Shown here one piece after another: positions 33,078-44,436 of a stretch of 64,000 bases of DNA (the stretch's first letter is position 1; each line of letters begins with the position of its first letter). The stretch spans positions 1 to 64,000 of the forward strand of contig NZ_LWHQ01000022.1 of NCBI RefSeq assembly GCF_001653715.1, given 5' to 3'. The translations under genes were made by a program, and so were the position numbers. This DNA is from Methylobacterium platani (GTDB lineage: Bacteria; Pseudomonadota; Alphaproteobacteria; Rhizobiales; Beijerinckiaceae). The notes beneath the pieces are model-generated. The model was given only the letters and a program-made list of their open reading frames with translations, searched no databases and was not told where the DNA came from.

Positions 33078-34196
33078 ATGATGTCGGTCACGATGCAGAG
33101 CAGCAGCAGTCTAGACCCGGCCGCGGGCCGGGACCAGATCGACGTCGAGCGGGCGCTGGCGGAGATCCGCGCCGGCCGGCCCGTGAGCCTGCGCGGCGAC
33201 GATCCGGTGCTCGCCCTCTCCGCCGAGGCGCTCGACGAGGGCACCGTCGCGACCCTGACGGCGCTCGCCGGCACCGGCGCCCGCCTCGTCCTGCCGGCGC
33301 CGCGCCTGCGCCGCCTCGGCCTGCCCGAGCGCCGGGAGGCCGGCGCGGTGGCGCTGCCGGCGATCGATCCCGCCCGGATCGAGGCCCTGGCCCTGCGGCT
33401 CGACGGCCGCATCGACGCGCCGGTGGCGCCCGCCTCGCCCGGCGACGAGGCGGCGCTCGCCCTGATGGCGCTCGCCCAGGTGCTGCCGGCGGTCGTCGTC
33501 GTGCCCGGCGAGGCGGCGCCGCCCGGGACCCTCTGCGTCGCCGCCGGGGCCGTCGCGCGCTATCCGGGCCGGCAGGCCGCCGCCTTACGTCCGGTGAGCC
33601 GGGCGCCGGTGCCGCTCGCGGGCGCGCCGGACAGCGAGTTCGTGGTCTTCCGCGGCGGCGAGGGCCTGCGCGACCAGGTGGCGGTGGTGATCGGCAAGCC
33701 GGACCTCTCCGGGCCGGTGGCGGTGCGGCTGCACTCGGCCTGCCTGACCGGCGACCTGTTCGACTCGCTCAAATGCGATTGCGGCGACCAGTTGCGCGGC
33801 ACCGCCGGCTGGATGGCCCAGCACGGCGGCGGCATCGTGCTCTACCTCGACCAGGAGGGCCGCGGGAACGGGCTGGCCAACAAGATCCGCGCCTACGACC
33901 TCCAGGCCCGCGGGCTCGACACCTACGAGGCCGACGAGGCCCTCGGCTTCGGCCTCGACCAGCGCCGGTTCGACTTCGCGGCGGCGATGCTGAAGGCGCT
34001 CGGCGTCACCGCGGTCCGCCTCGTCAGCAACAACCCCGAGAAGGCCGCGAGCCTGGAAGCCGCCGGCCTGACCGTGGCCGAGACCCAGCGGGCGCTCGGC
34101 CGGGTGACGCCGGAGAACATCCGCTACCTCACCGCCAAGCGCGACCGGGCCGGGCACGCCCTCGACCTCGACGCCTTCGCCTGCATCGACGTGTAA
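33078..34196 (+). CDS. ribA: GTP cyclohydrolase II with degenerate RibB-like N-terminus
   Basis: 372 residues. The C-terminal ~190 residues are a full GTP cyclohydrolase II opening GTP to 2,5-diamino-6-ribosylamino-pyrimidinone phosphate. The zinc Cys222, Cys233 and Cys235 lie in HSACLTGDLFDSLKCDCG, and YLDQEGRGNGL holds the catalytic region. The first ~170 residues align weakly with 3,4-dihydroxybutanone-phosphate synthase (VERALAEIRAGRPV) but lack its acidic DDEDRENEGD motif, so that half is probably inactive. Role: riboflavin, or the pterin-like gene group 3-5 kb upstream. Two adjacent ATGs start it, at 33078 and 33081. Confidence 0.88.
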   Translation: MMSVTMQSSSSLDPAAGRDQIDVERALAEIRAGRPVSLRGDDPVLALSAEALDEGTVATLTALAGTGARLVLPAPRLRRLGLPERREAGAVALPAIDPARIEALALRLDGRIDAPVAPASPGDEAALALMALAQVLPAVVVVPGEAAPPGTLCVAAGAVARYPGRQAAALRPVSRAPVPLAGAPDSEFVVFRGGEGLRDQVAVVIGKPDLSGPVAVRLHSACLTGDLFDSLKCDCGDQLRGTAGWMAQHGGGIVLYLDQEGRGNGLANKIRAYDLQARGLDTYEADEALGFGLDQRRFDFAAAMLKALGVTAVRLVSNNPEKAASLEAAGLTVAETQRALGRVTPENIRYLTAKRDRAGHALDLDAFACIDV

Positions 34197-34322
34197 TCGC
34201 CGGATCGCGGGCTGTGAGCGCCTGGCCGCTGTGGCCCTGGGGCACGTTCGCTGCTAGCTAGGGCCCCGGTTGGGCCGGCACCCGCCCGGCCCCGACGGAC
34301 CATCGATACGGGAGATCGAGCG

Positions 34323-34820
34323 ATGAAGGGTGACGCCAAGGTCGTCGAGTACCTCAACCGCGGCCTGCGCAGCGAGCTGACCGCGGTGAGCCAGTACTGG
34401 CTCCACTTCCGGATGCTGAACGACTGGGGTTACATCGATCTCGCCAAGTTCTGGCGTAAGGAATCGATCGAGGAGATGAACCACGCCGATCGCTTCGTCG
34501 ATCGGATCCTGTTCCTCGAAGGCTTCCCGAACCTGCAGGAGCTCGATCCGCTGCGGATCGGCCAGAACGTGCAGGAGATCATCGAGTGCGACCTCGCCGC
34601 CGAGGTCGAGGCCCGCAGCCTCTACCTCGAGGCCGCGAAGTACTGCGACTCGATCAACGACCGGGTGTCGAAGCAGCTGTTCGAGGACCTGGCCGCCGAC
34701 GAGGAGGGCCATATCGACTTCCTGGAGACCCAGCAGGAGCTGATCCGCCAGGTCGGCCTGCCGCTCTACGCCCAGCGCCACATCGGCGGCCTGGAGAAGA
34801 TCGAGCCCGAGGTCGAGTAA
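34323..34820 (+). CDS. bfr: Bacterioferritin
   Basis: 165-residue haem-containing ferritin subunit forming 24-mers that oxidise and store iron. All canonical residues are present: ferroxidase ligands Glu18, Glu51, His54, Glu94, Glu127 and His130, and the haem ligand Met52. The ATG follows GGGAGATCGAGCG. The gene converges on bfd, whose product releases the stored iron. Confidence 0.96.
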   Translation: MKGDAKVVEYLNRGLRSELTAVSQYWLHFRMLNDWGYIDLAKFWRKESIEEMNHADRFVDRILFLEGFPNLQELDPLRIGQNVQEIIECDLAAEVEARSLYLEAAKYCDSINDRVSKQLFEDLAADEEGHIDFLETQQELIRQVGLPLYAQRHIGGLEKIEPEVE

Positions 34821-34844
34821 CGCCCCGGCCGGAGCGGGGCCGCC

Positions 34845-35090
34845 TCAGGCGGCCTCCTCCTTCAGTTCCTTCAGCGTGCAGGCCGCGCCGCAGGTCGTGG
34901 TGCAGGCCGCATGCGCGTCGGCCAGCGCCCGGTCGAGGATGCCGCGGATCGTTCGGGCACAGCGGCCGCATTTCGGGCTGCAGCCGAGACAGGCATAGAC
35001 CTGGGCGGGCGTGCGCGGGCAGCCCGGGCCGGGATTGAGGCACGCGCGCACCTGGCCGTCGGAGAGCACGTTGCAGGAACAGACGATCAT
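34845..35090 (-). CDS. bfd: Bacterioferritin-associated ferredoxin
   Basis: 81 residues. The [2Fe-2S] Cys pattern is visible as CSC near the N-terminus (4 and 6) and CGRC (about 41-44). The C-terminal half has four further Cys (ACTTTCGAACTL), more than the family needs. Bfd docks on bacterioferritin and reduces its iron core for release under iron shortage. ATG 35090 gives the typical MIVCSCN start. A candidate Irr box lies 62 bases upstream. Confidence 0.9.
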   Translation of the reverse strand: MIVCSCNVLSDGQVRACLNPGPGCPRTPAQVYACLGCSPKCGRCARTIRGILDRALADAHAACTTTCGAACTLKELKEEAA

Positions 35091-35407
35091 GCTGGAATCA
35101 GGCACCCGGTGCGCGGGGCGCCGCGGAATCGCTCCCGCCGGCCGCCCGTAGATTAGAACTCTTGAAAACTACAGCATAATCAACAAGTTACCGGTCCGGG
35201 GCGGTTTCCGCAACCGGCCCGCACCGGTCATCGCGCCGCAGGCCGGCGGGTGCGGCGCGCGCGGCTGGGGATGCGCGGAAACCCTGGGGCGTCTCGCCGG
35301 TTGCCTGCGGGATGTCCTGCGTCTATCGCCGGCCGTTCCGCAGGGTCCGGCGACAAGCCGGGCGCGCCGCATCGATCGTCCAAGGTCGTTTTCGTCCAAG
35401 ATCGTTC
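35091..35407. other. bfd / hybrid-kinase divergent spacer
   Basis: 317 bases between divergent genes. The AT-rich core (about 35150-35195) holds the candidate iron box and likely the bfd promoter. The remainder is GC-rich and without recognisable signals. An in-frame ATG at 35312 for the kinase exists, but the sequence up to 35408 is Arg-rich and not family-like. Confidence 0.5.
35152..35168 (-). promoter_or_regulatory. Candidate Irr iron-control (ICE) box
   Basis: 17 bases ATTAGAACTCTTGAAAA, matching 11 of the 14 defined positions of the rhizobial Irr box TTTAGAA-N3-TTCTAAA. It sits 62 bases before the bfd start in an otherwise GC-rich region. Irr is the haem-responsive iron regulator of this bacterial order, and iron-storage genes are classical targets. 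Confidence 0.5.
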
Positions 35408-37900
<2,493 letters not shown>

Positions 37901-38019
37901 CGGGGACGTTCGCCGTCGCGTACCGCGAGGCTTCCTCCCGCCGCCGGCTTTGGGGTAGGATCGGTGCGCGCCGGGAGGGAGCCGCCTTCCCTTGCGTCCC
38001 CGAAGACCCGGATCGCCCC

Positions 38020-39744
38020 TTGCCCCAGCCGCCGCTCCGCGTCTTCCTGGCTCTCGGTCTCGGGGCCGCGAGCCTCGTGGCGACCCTGGTCCTCGCCCTG
38101 GTGGCGTCGCGGGTGGCGAGCCAGCGGCTCGAGGCGCGCATCGAGAGCGAGCTCGCGGACGTCGCCGTCACCCTGGCCGGCCGGCTCGACCGTGGGCTGT
38201 TCGAGCGCTGGCGCGACATGGTCATCCTGGCCGAGAACGACACGATCCGCGATCCCGCCGTCCCGGTCGAGCGCAAGCGCCGGGTGCTGCGCCGCGCGCA
38301 GGAGACCTATCCGGACTACGCCATCATCGGGCTGGTCGGCGCCGACGGACGGATCGAGGCGACGAGCACCGGGGCGCTCGAGGGGATCGACGTCGCGCAC
38401 CGGGAGTACTTCACGCAGGGCCGCACCGGGCCGTTCGTCGGCGACGTGCACGACGCCAAGCTGCTCGCCACCCTGCAGCCGGACCGCGATCCGACCGACC
38501 CGCCGCGGGTCCTCGACATCGCCGCCCCGGTGCGGGGCGACGACGGCCGCTTCCTCGGCATCGTCTCGGGCCACCTCGACTGGGCCTGGGCGCGGGCGGC
38601 GGAGGCCTCCCTGCGCGAGACCTCGTCGGGGCTTCGCGACGTCACCCCGGTGGTGCTCGCCCGGGACGGCACGGTGCTGCTCGGCCCCCGGTCGCTCAAC
38701 CGCACGGTCCTGCCGGCGGACCTGCCGAGCGTCGCCGCGGCGCGGGCGGGCGGCTCCGGCACCGCGACGGAGACCTGGGCCGACGGGCGGCGCTACCTCA
38801 CCGGCTACCGGCAGACCAAGGGCTACCGCGACTTCCCGGGCCTCGGCTGGACCGTGCTGGTGCGCCAGGATGCCGCCACGGCCTTCGCGGCGGTGGCGGA
38901 CCTGCGCCGGCAGATCCTGCTCTGGGGCCTCGTCGTCGCCACGCTGTCGGCCGGCATCGGCTGGTTCGCCGCCGGCCTGCTCGCCCGGCCCCTGCGCCGC
39001 CTCGCGATCGCCGCCGCGGCGCTCGGCCGGGGCGAGCCGGTCGCGGTGCCGGCCTCGGCCGTGCGGGAGGCGCAGGCGATCAGCCACGCCCTGACGGCGG
39101 CGTCCTCCGCCCTGCAGCGGCAGGACGAGGAGCGCCGGGCGGCCGATGCGCGCCAGGACCTGCTGATCCACGAGCTGAACCACCGGGTGAAGAACACCCT
39201 CGCCACCGTGCAGTCGATGGCGCGCCAGACCGCCCGCAGCGCCGCCTCCCTGGGCGACTTCACCGGCAGCTTCGAGGCCCGGCTGCTGGCGATGTCCCAG
39301 ACCCACAACGTGCTCACCGCCAACCACTGGGAGGGGGCGGGCCTGCGCGGCATCCTGTCGGCCGAGCTCGAGCCCTATGCCGGCGGCCGGGACGACCGCA
39401 TCCGCCTCGAGGGACCGCCGGTCTCCCTCACCCCCGCGGTGGCCCTGCCCCTCGGGATGGCGATCCACGAGCTCGCCACCAACGCGGCGAAGTACGGCGC
39501 GCTCTCGGCCGAGGCGGGACAGGTGGCGGTGGAATGGGGCGTGCGCGCCGGGATGCTGCGCCTGCGCTGGCACGAGAGCGGCGGTCCCCGGGTGGCGCCG
39601 CCGGCCCGCACCGGCTTCGGCACCCGGCTGATCCGCGCCAGCCTGGAGCGGGAACTCGCCGGCGAGGTCCGGCTCGACTTCGCGGCCGGCGGCCTCGCCT
39701 GCCTGATCGCCGTGCCGCTCGCGGCCCGCACGGAGGCCGCGTGA
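38020..39744 (+). CDS. HWE-family sensor histidine kinase with periplasmic cache domain
   Basis: About 574 residues from a TTG at 38020; the true start is uncertain because no ATG or GTG lies in frame before the first helix. Helix 1 (about 8-28) is followed by a double-cache periplasmic domain (about 30-290, with TYPDYAIIGLVGADG and REYFTQGRTG), helix 2 (about 305-328) and a HAMP-like linker. The kinase has His384 in HELNHRVKNTLAT, N-box HELATNAAKYGALS and the diagnostic WHE of HWE kinases. Such kinases often feed PhyR-type general stress or chemotaxis-like outputs. Confidence 0.82.
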   Translation: MPQPPLRVFLALGLGAASLVATLVLALVASRVASQRLEARIESELADVAVTLAGRLDRGLFERWRDMVILAENDTIRDPAVPVERKRRVLRRAQETYPDYAIIGLVGADGRIEATSTGALEGIDVAHREYFTQGRTGPFVGDVHDAKLLATLQPDRDPTDPPRVLDIAAPVRGDDGRFLGIVSGHLDWAWARAAEASLRETSSGLRDVTPVVLARDGTVLLGPRSLNRTVLPADLPSVAAARAGGSGTATETWADGRRYLTGYRQTKGYRDFPGLGWTVLVRQDAATAFAAVADLRRQILLWGLVVATLSAGIGWFAAGLLARPLRRLAIAAAALGRGEPVAVPASAVREAQAISHALTAASSALQRQDEERRAADARQDLLIHELNHRVKNTLATVQSMARQTARSAASLGDFTGSFEARLLAMSQTHNVLTANHWEGAGLRGILSAELEPYAGGRDDRIRLEGPPVSLTPAVALPLGMAIHELATNAAKYGALSAEAGQVAVEWGVRAGMLRLRWHESGGPRVAPPARTGFGTRLIRASLERELAGEVRLDFAAGGLACLIAVPLAARTEAA

Positions 39745-39747
39745 CCG

Positions 39748-40206
39748 TCACCGCCCGTAAGGGTAGCAGCGGCTGCGCTCCAGCGGGATGCCGAGATGCG
39801 TCGCCAGCACGCGGATCGCCTCGGCATGCTCGACATAGGGGTCGCGGTTGCCGATTCCGACGATGATCGGGCAGCCGGCGCCCGACGGCACCATCGCGGT
39901 GGCGAGCCCGTTGCCCTCCGGATCGCGCAGGGTGAAGAAGCGCGGCATCGTGCGGCGCAGATGCGCCTTGAGGCCGATCTGCTGCTCGATGAACGGGCCG
40001 GAGGGCGGCACGTAGGAGGCCTCGGCCCGGGCCATGGCCTGGCGGAAGTGCTTCTCGACGGCGTGGCCCATCAGGGCCGATTCCCGGATCGCCTCCGCCT
40101 CGGTCTCGATCAGGAACCAGGTCTTGCTGCTGCAGGTCTTGCCGCTGGCCGAGGTCGTCGCGCCCGGCAGGGACGTCGCGCCAGGAACGTCGCAGACGTA
40201 GTCCAT
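39748..40206 (-). CDS. Hypothetical protein
   Basis: 152 residues, not recognised. It has no signal peptide or membrane helix. The N-terminal ~25 residues are Gly/Ser/Thr/Ala-rich with two Cys; the rest looks like a compact alpha/beta domain (TWFLIETEAEAIRESALMGH, then RFFTLRDPEGNGLATAMV, then a Cys/Arg/Tyr-rich C-terminus). It converges on the HWE kinase gene with a 3-base gap. Codon usage is like its neighbours, so I take it as a real gene. Confidence 0.65.
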   Translation of the reverse strand: MDYVCDVPGATSLPGATTSASGKTCSSKTWFLIETEAEAIRESALMGHAVEKHFRQAMARAEASYVPPSGPFIEQQIGLKAHLRRTMPRFFTLRDPEGNGLATAMVPSGAGCPIIVGIGNRDPYVEHAEAIRVLATHLGIPLERSRCYPYGR

Positions 40207-40307
40207 CGCTCACCTCGCGCTCACCGCGGCGGCCTGTCCGGGCCGCGGACCGGTCCCTCTCAGTGTAGGAGCGAACAGGCCGGTTTTGAAGCGCGGGTGC
40301 GGCGCCA

Positions 40308-40355
40308 AGTCCTTGTGGCACCGAGTCCTTGTGGCACCGAGTCCTTGTGGTACCG
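40308..40355. repeat. Three tandem 16-base repeats
   Basis: Three head-to-tail copies of AGTCCTTGTGGCACCG at 40308, 40324 and 40340; the third has T for C at position 12. They lie in the spacer between two minus-strand hypothetical genes. Function unknown; slippage or a short satellite is likely. Confidence 0.85.
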
Positions 40356-40401
40356 GCTCCCGGTGCGATCGGGGTCCGGACGCGGTCGCCCGGCGACGGC
40401 G

Positions 40402-40635
40402 TCAGGCGTCGCCCAGGGCCTCGCGGCCCTGCGCGGTGATGCGCCAGGCCGCCGAGGTGCCGCCCGGATGCGGGCCGGGCTCCTCGCCCAGGAACAGCAG
40501 GTGGCCGTCGTTCTCCAGGGCGCAGAGACGGCTGTGATCGCCGGGCCAGGCCCGGTCCGGCTCGCGCAGGACGGTGATGCGGCCCTCCTCGGCGAGGGCG
40601 GCGCGGCTCAGGAGGCGGCGGCGGTGATCGATCAT
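40402..40635 (-). CDS. Hypothetical small protein
   Basis: 77 residues, Arg/Ala/Gly-rich, with no known motif. The sequence SRLCALENDGHLLFLGEE and AAWRITAQGREALGDA looks like a degenerate winged-helix or restriction-system-type N-terminal fold, but this is only an impression. The ATG at 40635 follows GAGAGGA, supporting translation. The frame continues upstream without bias support. Confidence 0.5.
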   Translation of the reverse strand: MIDHRRRLLSRAALAEEGRITVLREPDRAWPGDHSRLCALENDGHLLFLGEEPGPHPGGTSAAWRITAQGREALGDA

Positions 40636-41094
40636 CGCGTCGGGTCCTCTCGACAGGATCGGCCGCGCACGACGGAGCCCGGCGGGGAACCGACGGGTCA
40701 CCCGGCGACGCGGCGGGCGGGACGCGGACGGGGCCGCGTCCGGATGGGATCGGGATCGCCCGCGCCCGGACGCGGCGATCCGCGGCGCGAGGGATGAGCG
40801 CCGCCACCGGGGGCGGCGCAGGACGGCCGGGCACGCGCTGGCGCGCCGGGGCGGCACGGCCAAGCTTAACATCCGGGCCCGGGGAATCAATCCGGATGGT
40901 TTCGAGACCGTCTCCGGTCCCCCGACCGGCACCCGCCGACGCAGTCCGGCCCGCCGCGGCACACGGCTTCGATGCGAGGACGTCACGGATCGGCAGCGCC
41001 CCGCCGGCCGTTGCACGAGGGATGGATCTCGTCCTTCGCGGGCACGGTCGTCGCCGTCCGTTTTCAGCGGCGGAGCGTGTCTTGCGGGGCGAGT
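40636..41094. other. Spacer without clear feature
   Basis: 459 bases between two small minus-strand genes. It is GC-rich; the overlapping open frames here are Arg/Pro-rich shadows without ribosome-binding sites. A slightly AT-richer patch near 40862-40890 may be promoter DNA. Confidence 0.35.
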
Positions 41095-41250
41095 TCAGCC
41101 GCCGGTGAGGAGCAGGCCGGCCGCCCGCCAGCCGCCGAGGAGGTCCGCGCCGGCGCAGGCGAGACCGAGTCCCAGCAGGGCGATGGCGAGGGCGACGTGG
41201 CCGACCGCCTCGAGGGGGCGCCAACCGGTGCGACGAAGCTGTGAGTACAT
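41095..41250 (-). CDS. Possible 51-residue membrane protein
   Basis: Short frame with a basic N-terminus (MYSQLRRTGWR), one hydrophobic helix (VGHVALAIALLGLGLACAGA, about 16-35) and a Gly/Leu-rich end. Composition and topology resemble single-pass small membrane proteins, but there is no strong ribosome-binding site. It was below the usual length cut-off for ORF calling. Confidence 0.4.
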   Translation of the reverse strand: MYSQLRRTGWRPLEAVGHVALAIALLGLGLACAGADLLGGWRAAGLLLTGG

Positions 41251-41547
41251 CGCCGGCTCACTGGACCGCAATGGTTAACAAATCGTTACCCATTGCCGCT
41301 TCGTGACCGGTCGTTCCGGAGCGCCGGCACCCGTGGGCCTCCCTGCCCGGGGACCGGCCGCCCTCCCCGGCATCAATCGAGCCGCAGTCGTCGCGCGGAT
41401 GACGTTCGCTATTGCCGGGCTATCCGCAGGTGATGCGACGGTGCCGCCGGGCCCGGGCGGGATTCAGGCCCGCCTCCGATCCGTCACCTTTGTTAAGTGT
41501 CGCCGATGCATGTTGGCCGGCATCGTCGCGTGTCGCAGCAGGACACC

Positions 41548-44394
41548 ATGTATCGTGCGTTTATGTGCCTGACGGCCGAGCATGCAGCCTGGGCGGTGCC
41601 CCTGGCGGGGCTGGTCTGCTGGCTCTCCTGCCATACCGCGCTGCACCTGCTGGAGCAGGCCCGGGTCGAGCGCGGCGGGCGGGCGTTCGGCTGGCTCGCC
41701 GGTGCGGCCTTCTCGGCCGGCGCCGGGATCTGGAGCACGCACTTCATCGCCATGCTCGGCTACGATCCGGGCGTGGGCGTCAGCTACGATCCGGCGATCA
41801 CCCTGGCCTCCCTCGCCGTCGGCGTCGCCGGCGCCTTCGCGGCCCTGGCCGTCCTGCGTCGCGCCCGCCTCGTCCGCGGGGTCGTCGCGGGCGGCGTGCT
41901 CCTCGGCCTCGGCATCACCGCGATGCACGTCACCGGCATGCACGGCGTGCAGGCGCCGGGCACCTTCGCGTGGGATCCGGCGCTCGCCGCCGCCGCGATC
42001 CTGACCGGGACCGTCCTGGTCTGCCTCGCCCTCCTGGCGCTGCCGCGGACGGAGCGCGGCGGCCTGATCCTGTCGGCGACCCTGCTGTCGGCGGGCATCG
42101 CGGCGATGCATTTCCTCTCCATGGCCGCGACCCGGCTCGTCCCGGACCCGCGCGCCGACCTCGCCGCCGACAGCCTGCCGCGCGCCGCGCTCGCCGCCGG
42201 CATCGCCGTCGTCACCCTGGCGGTGCTCGCCTGCGCGGCGATGGCGCTCGCCGCCGACCGCCTGCGTCGCTTGAACCGCGTGCTGAGCGAGCAGACGACC
42301 GCCCTCGCGGCGAGCGAGGAGCGCATGCGGGCGCTCACCGACGCGCTGCCCCAGATGGTCTGGGTCGCGCCGGCGGACGGCGACAGCGTCTACACCAACC
42401 GCCGCTACCAGGCGCTGTTCGGCGCGGGCGCCACCTCCCGCACGCAGCGCTTCGCCTCCCACCATCCGGACACCCGGGAGCGCATGGAGGCGGCCTGGCG
42501 GGACGCGCAGGCCGCGGCACGCCCCCTCGAGACCGAGGCGCGCCTGAGGGACCTGTCGGGCGAGTACCGCTGGTACAAGATCGTCATGGTGCCGGTCCTG
42601 CGCGCGGGGGCGGTCGCCGAGTGGATCGGCACGGCGCTCGACATCGACGACATCGTGCGCGCCCGCGAGGCGCTGCGGACGAGCGAGGAGCGCCTGGCCT
42701 TCGCCCTCGAGGCCGGCAGCGACGGCCTGTGGGATTGCGACCTCGCCACCGGGGAGGCCTGGACCTCGGACCGCTGGTGGGACCTGCTCGGCTACGCGCC
42801 GGGGGAATTGGCCTCCCATACCCTGACCTGGCGGGCGCTGGTCCATCCGGACGACCGGGGGCGGGTCTTCGCGATGCTCGACGAGCACCTCGCCGGCGCC
42901 ACCCCGGTCTTCGAGTGCGAGCACCGGCTGCGGCGCAAGGACGGCGCCTGGGGCTGGTTCCTCACCCGCGCGAAGGTCGTCGGGCGCGCTCCCGACGGGC
43001 GGGCGCTCCGGCTGGTCGGCACCCACGTCGATATCGGCGTGCGCAAGGAGGCCGAGGGACGGATCGCCCACATGGCGGCCCACGACGCCCTCACCGACCT
43101 GCCGAACCGCACCCTGTTCCGCGAGCGGCTGCGGCGGCGCCTGGCCGAGGTCGCGGGCGAGGGGGGCTCCTGCGCGGTGCTGTGCCTCGACCTCGACCGC
43201 TTCAAGGAGGTCAACGACGCCCTCGGCCACCTCGCGGGCGACGCGCTCCTGCGCGCGGTGGCCGCGCGCCTGCAGGCGGGGCTCGGCCCCGGCGACAGCG
43301 CGGCGCGGCTCGGCGGCGACGAGTTCGCGGTGCTGGTCGGCTCGGTCGCGGGCCCGGAGGCGGCGCTGGCGCGGGCCCAGGCGCTCATCCGCGAGATCGG
43401 CCGGCCGGTCCAGCTCGGCGGCCAGCCGACCGAGATCGGCGCGAGCATCGGCATCGCCGTCGCGCCCGCCCACGGGACCGACGAGGAGGCGATCTTCCGC
43501 CGCGCCGACCTCGCGCTCTACAAGGCGAAGGCGGAGGGCCGGAACGCCGCCCGCGCCTTCGAGCCGGCGATGGATGCCGCGCTCGCGGAGCGGCGCCGGC
43601 TCGAGACCGACCTGCGCCGGGCGCTCGCACGCGACGAGCTGACCCTGCACTACCAGCCGCAGGTCCAGCCCGCCCGCGGCCGGCTCGCCGGGTTCGAGGC
43701 GCTGGTGCGCTGGCGGCACCCGTCGCGCGGCCTCGTGCCGCCCTGCGCCTTCATCCCGCTCGCCGAGGAGACCGGCCTCATCGTGCCCCTCGGCGAGTGG
43801 GTCCTGCGGGCGGCTTGCCGCGAGGCGGCGGGCTGGGCGCGCCCGCTCAAGGTCGCCGTCAACCTGTCGCCGCGCCAGTTCCAGCAGGCCGACCTGCCCG
43901 AGCGGGTGCTGGCGATCCTGACCGAGACCGGGCTGTCGCCGGACCGGCTGGAGATCGAGATCACCGAGACCGTCATCGTCAACGACATGGCCCGCGCGCT
44001 GACGGTCCTGCGGCGCCTGAAGGCGCTCGGGATCCAGATCGCCATGGACGATTTCGGCACCGGCTACTCGTCGCTGGCGACCCTGCAGGCCTTCCCGTTC
44101 GACAAGATCAAGATCGACCGCTCCTTCGTCAGCCAGCTCGAGGAGCGGCCCTCCGCCGCCGTGATCGTCCGCGCCGTGCTCGGCCTCGGCCGCTCCCTGC
44201 GGATCGGCGTGGTGGCCGAGGGCGTGGAGACCGACGGGCAGGTGCGCTTCCTCGTCGAGGAGGGCTGCGAGGAGATGCAGGGCTACCTGTTCGGCAAGCC
44301 GCAGCCCGCCGACCGCCTCGCCGGCCTGATGGACGAGGCGACGATCTGGACCGGCGCGACGGCGCGGGAGGAGCGGCGCGCGGCGCGCGCCTGA
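41548..44394 (+). CDS. MHYT-PAS-PAS-GGDEF-EAL bifunctional c-di-GMP protein
   Basis: 948 residues. The N-terminal MHYT-type seven-helix sensor has its repeated His/Met motifs (WSTHFIAMLGY at 62-72, AMHVTGMHG, AMHFLSM), proposed to bind copper and sense O2, CO or NO. Two PAS domains follow (about 265-375 and 385-505), then GGDEF (motif at 589-593, intact, no RxxD I-site) and EAL (717-719, with DDFGTGYSS and EGVET intact). Both catalytic halves look active, so its net effect on c-di-GMP is unknown. ATG 41548 was chosen over 41497. Confidence 0.92.
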   Translation: MYRAFMCLTAEHAAWAVPLAGLVCWLSCHTALHLLEQARVERGGRAFGWLAGAAFSAGAGIWSTHFIAMLGYDPGVGVSYDPAITLASLAVGVAGAFAALAVLRRARLVRGVVAGGVLLGLGITAMHVTGMHGVQAPGTFAWDPALAAAAILTGTVLVCLALLALPRTERGGLILSATLLSAGIAAMHFLSMAATRLVPDPRADLAADSLPRAALAAGIAVVTLAVLACAAMALAADRLRRLNRVLSEQTTALAASEERMRALTDALPQMVWVAPADGDSVYTNRRYQALFGAGATSRTQRFASHHPDTRERMEAAWRDAQAAARPLETEARLRDLSGEYRWYKIVMVPVLRAGAVAEWIGTALDIDDIVRAREALRTSEERLAFALEAGSDGLWDCDLATGEAWTSDRWWDLLGYAPGELASHTLTWRALVHPDDRGRVFAMLDEHLAGATPVFECEHRLRRKDGAWGWFLTRAKVVGRAPDGRALRLVGTHVDIGVRKEAEGRIAHMAAHDALTDLPNRTLFRERLRRRLAEVAGEGGSCAVLCLDLDRFKEVNDALGHLAGDALLRAVAARLQAGLGPGDSAARLGGDEFAVLVGSVAGPEAALARAQALIREIGRPVQLGGQPTEIGASIGIAVAPAHGTDEEAIFRRADLALYKAKAEGRNAARAFEPAMDAALAERRRLETDLRRALARDELTLHYQPQVQPARGRLAGFEALVRWRHPSRGLVPPCAFIPLAEETGLIVPLGEWVLRAACREAAGWARPLKVAVNLSPRQFQQADLPERVLAILTETGLSPDRLEIEITETVIVNDMARALTVLRRLKALGIQIAMDDFGTGYSSLATLQAFPFDKIKIDRSFVSQLEERPSAAVIVRAVLGLGRSLRIGVVAEGVETDGQVRFLVEEGCEEMQGYLFGKPQPADRLAGLMDEATIWTGATAREERRAARA

Positions 44395-44436
44395 CGGCGC
44401 CCGGGACCCGCCCCGCGGGCGCCCGCGCGCCCCGGA

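Noticed and set aside
41269-41296. Imperfect inverted repeat around GGTTAACAAATCGTTACC
   Set aside because: Nine of twelve pairs in AT-rich sequence far from any start; insufficient support.
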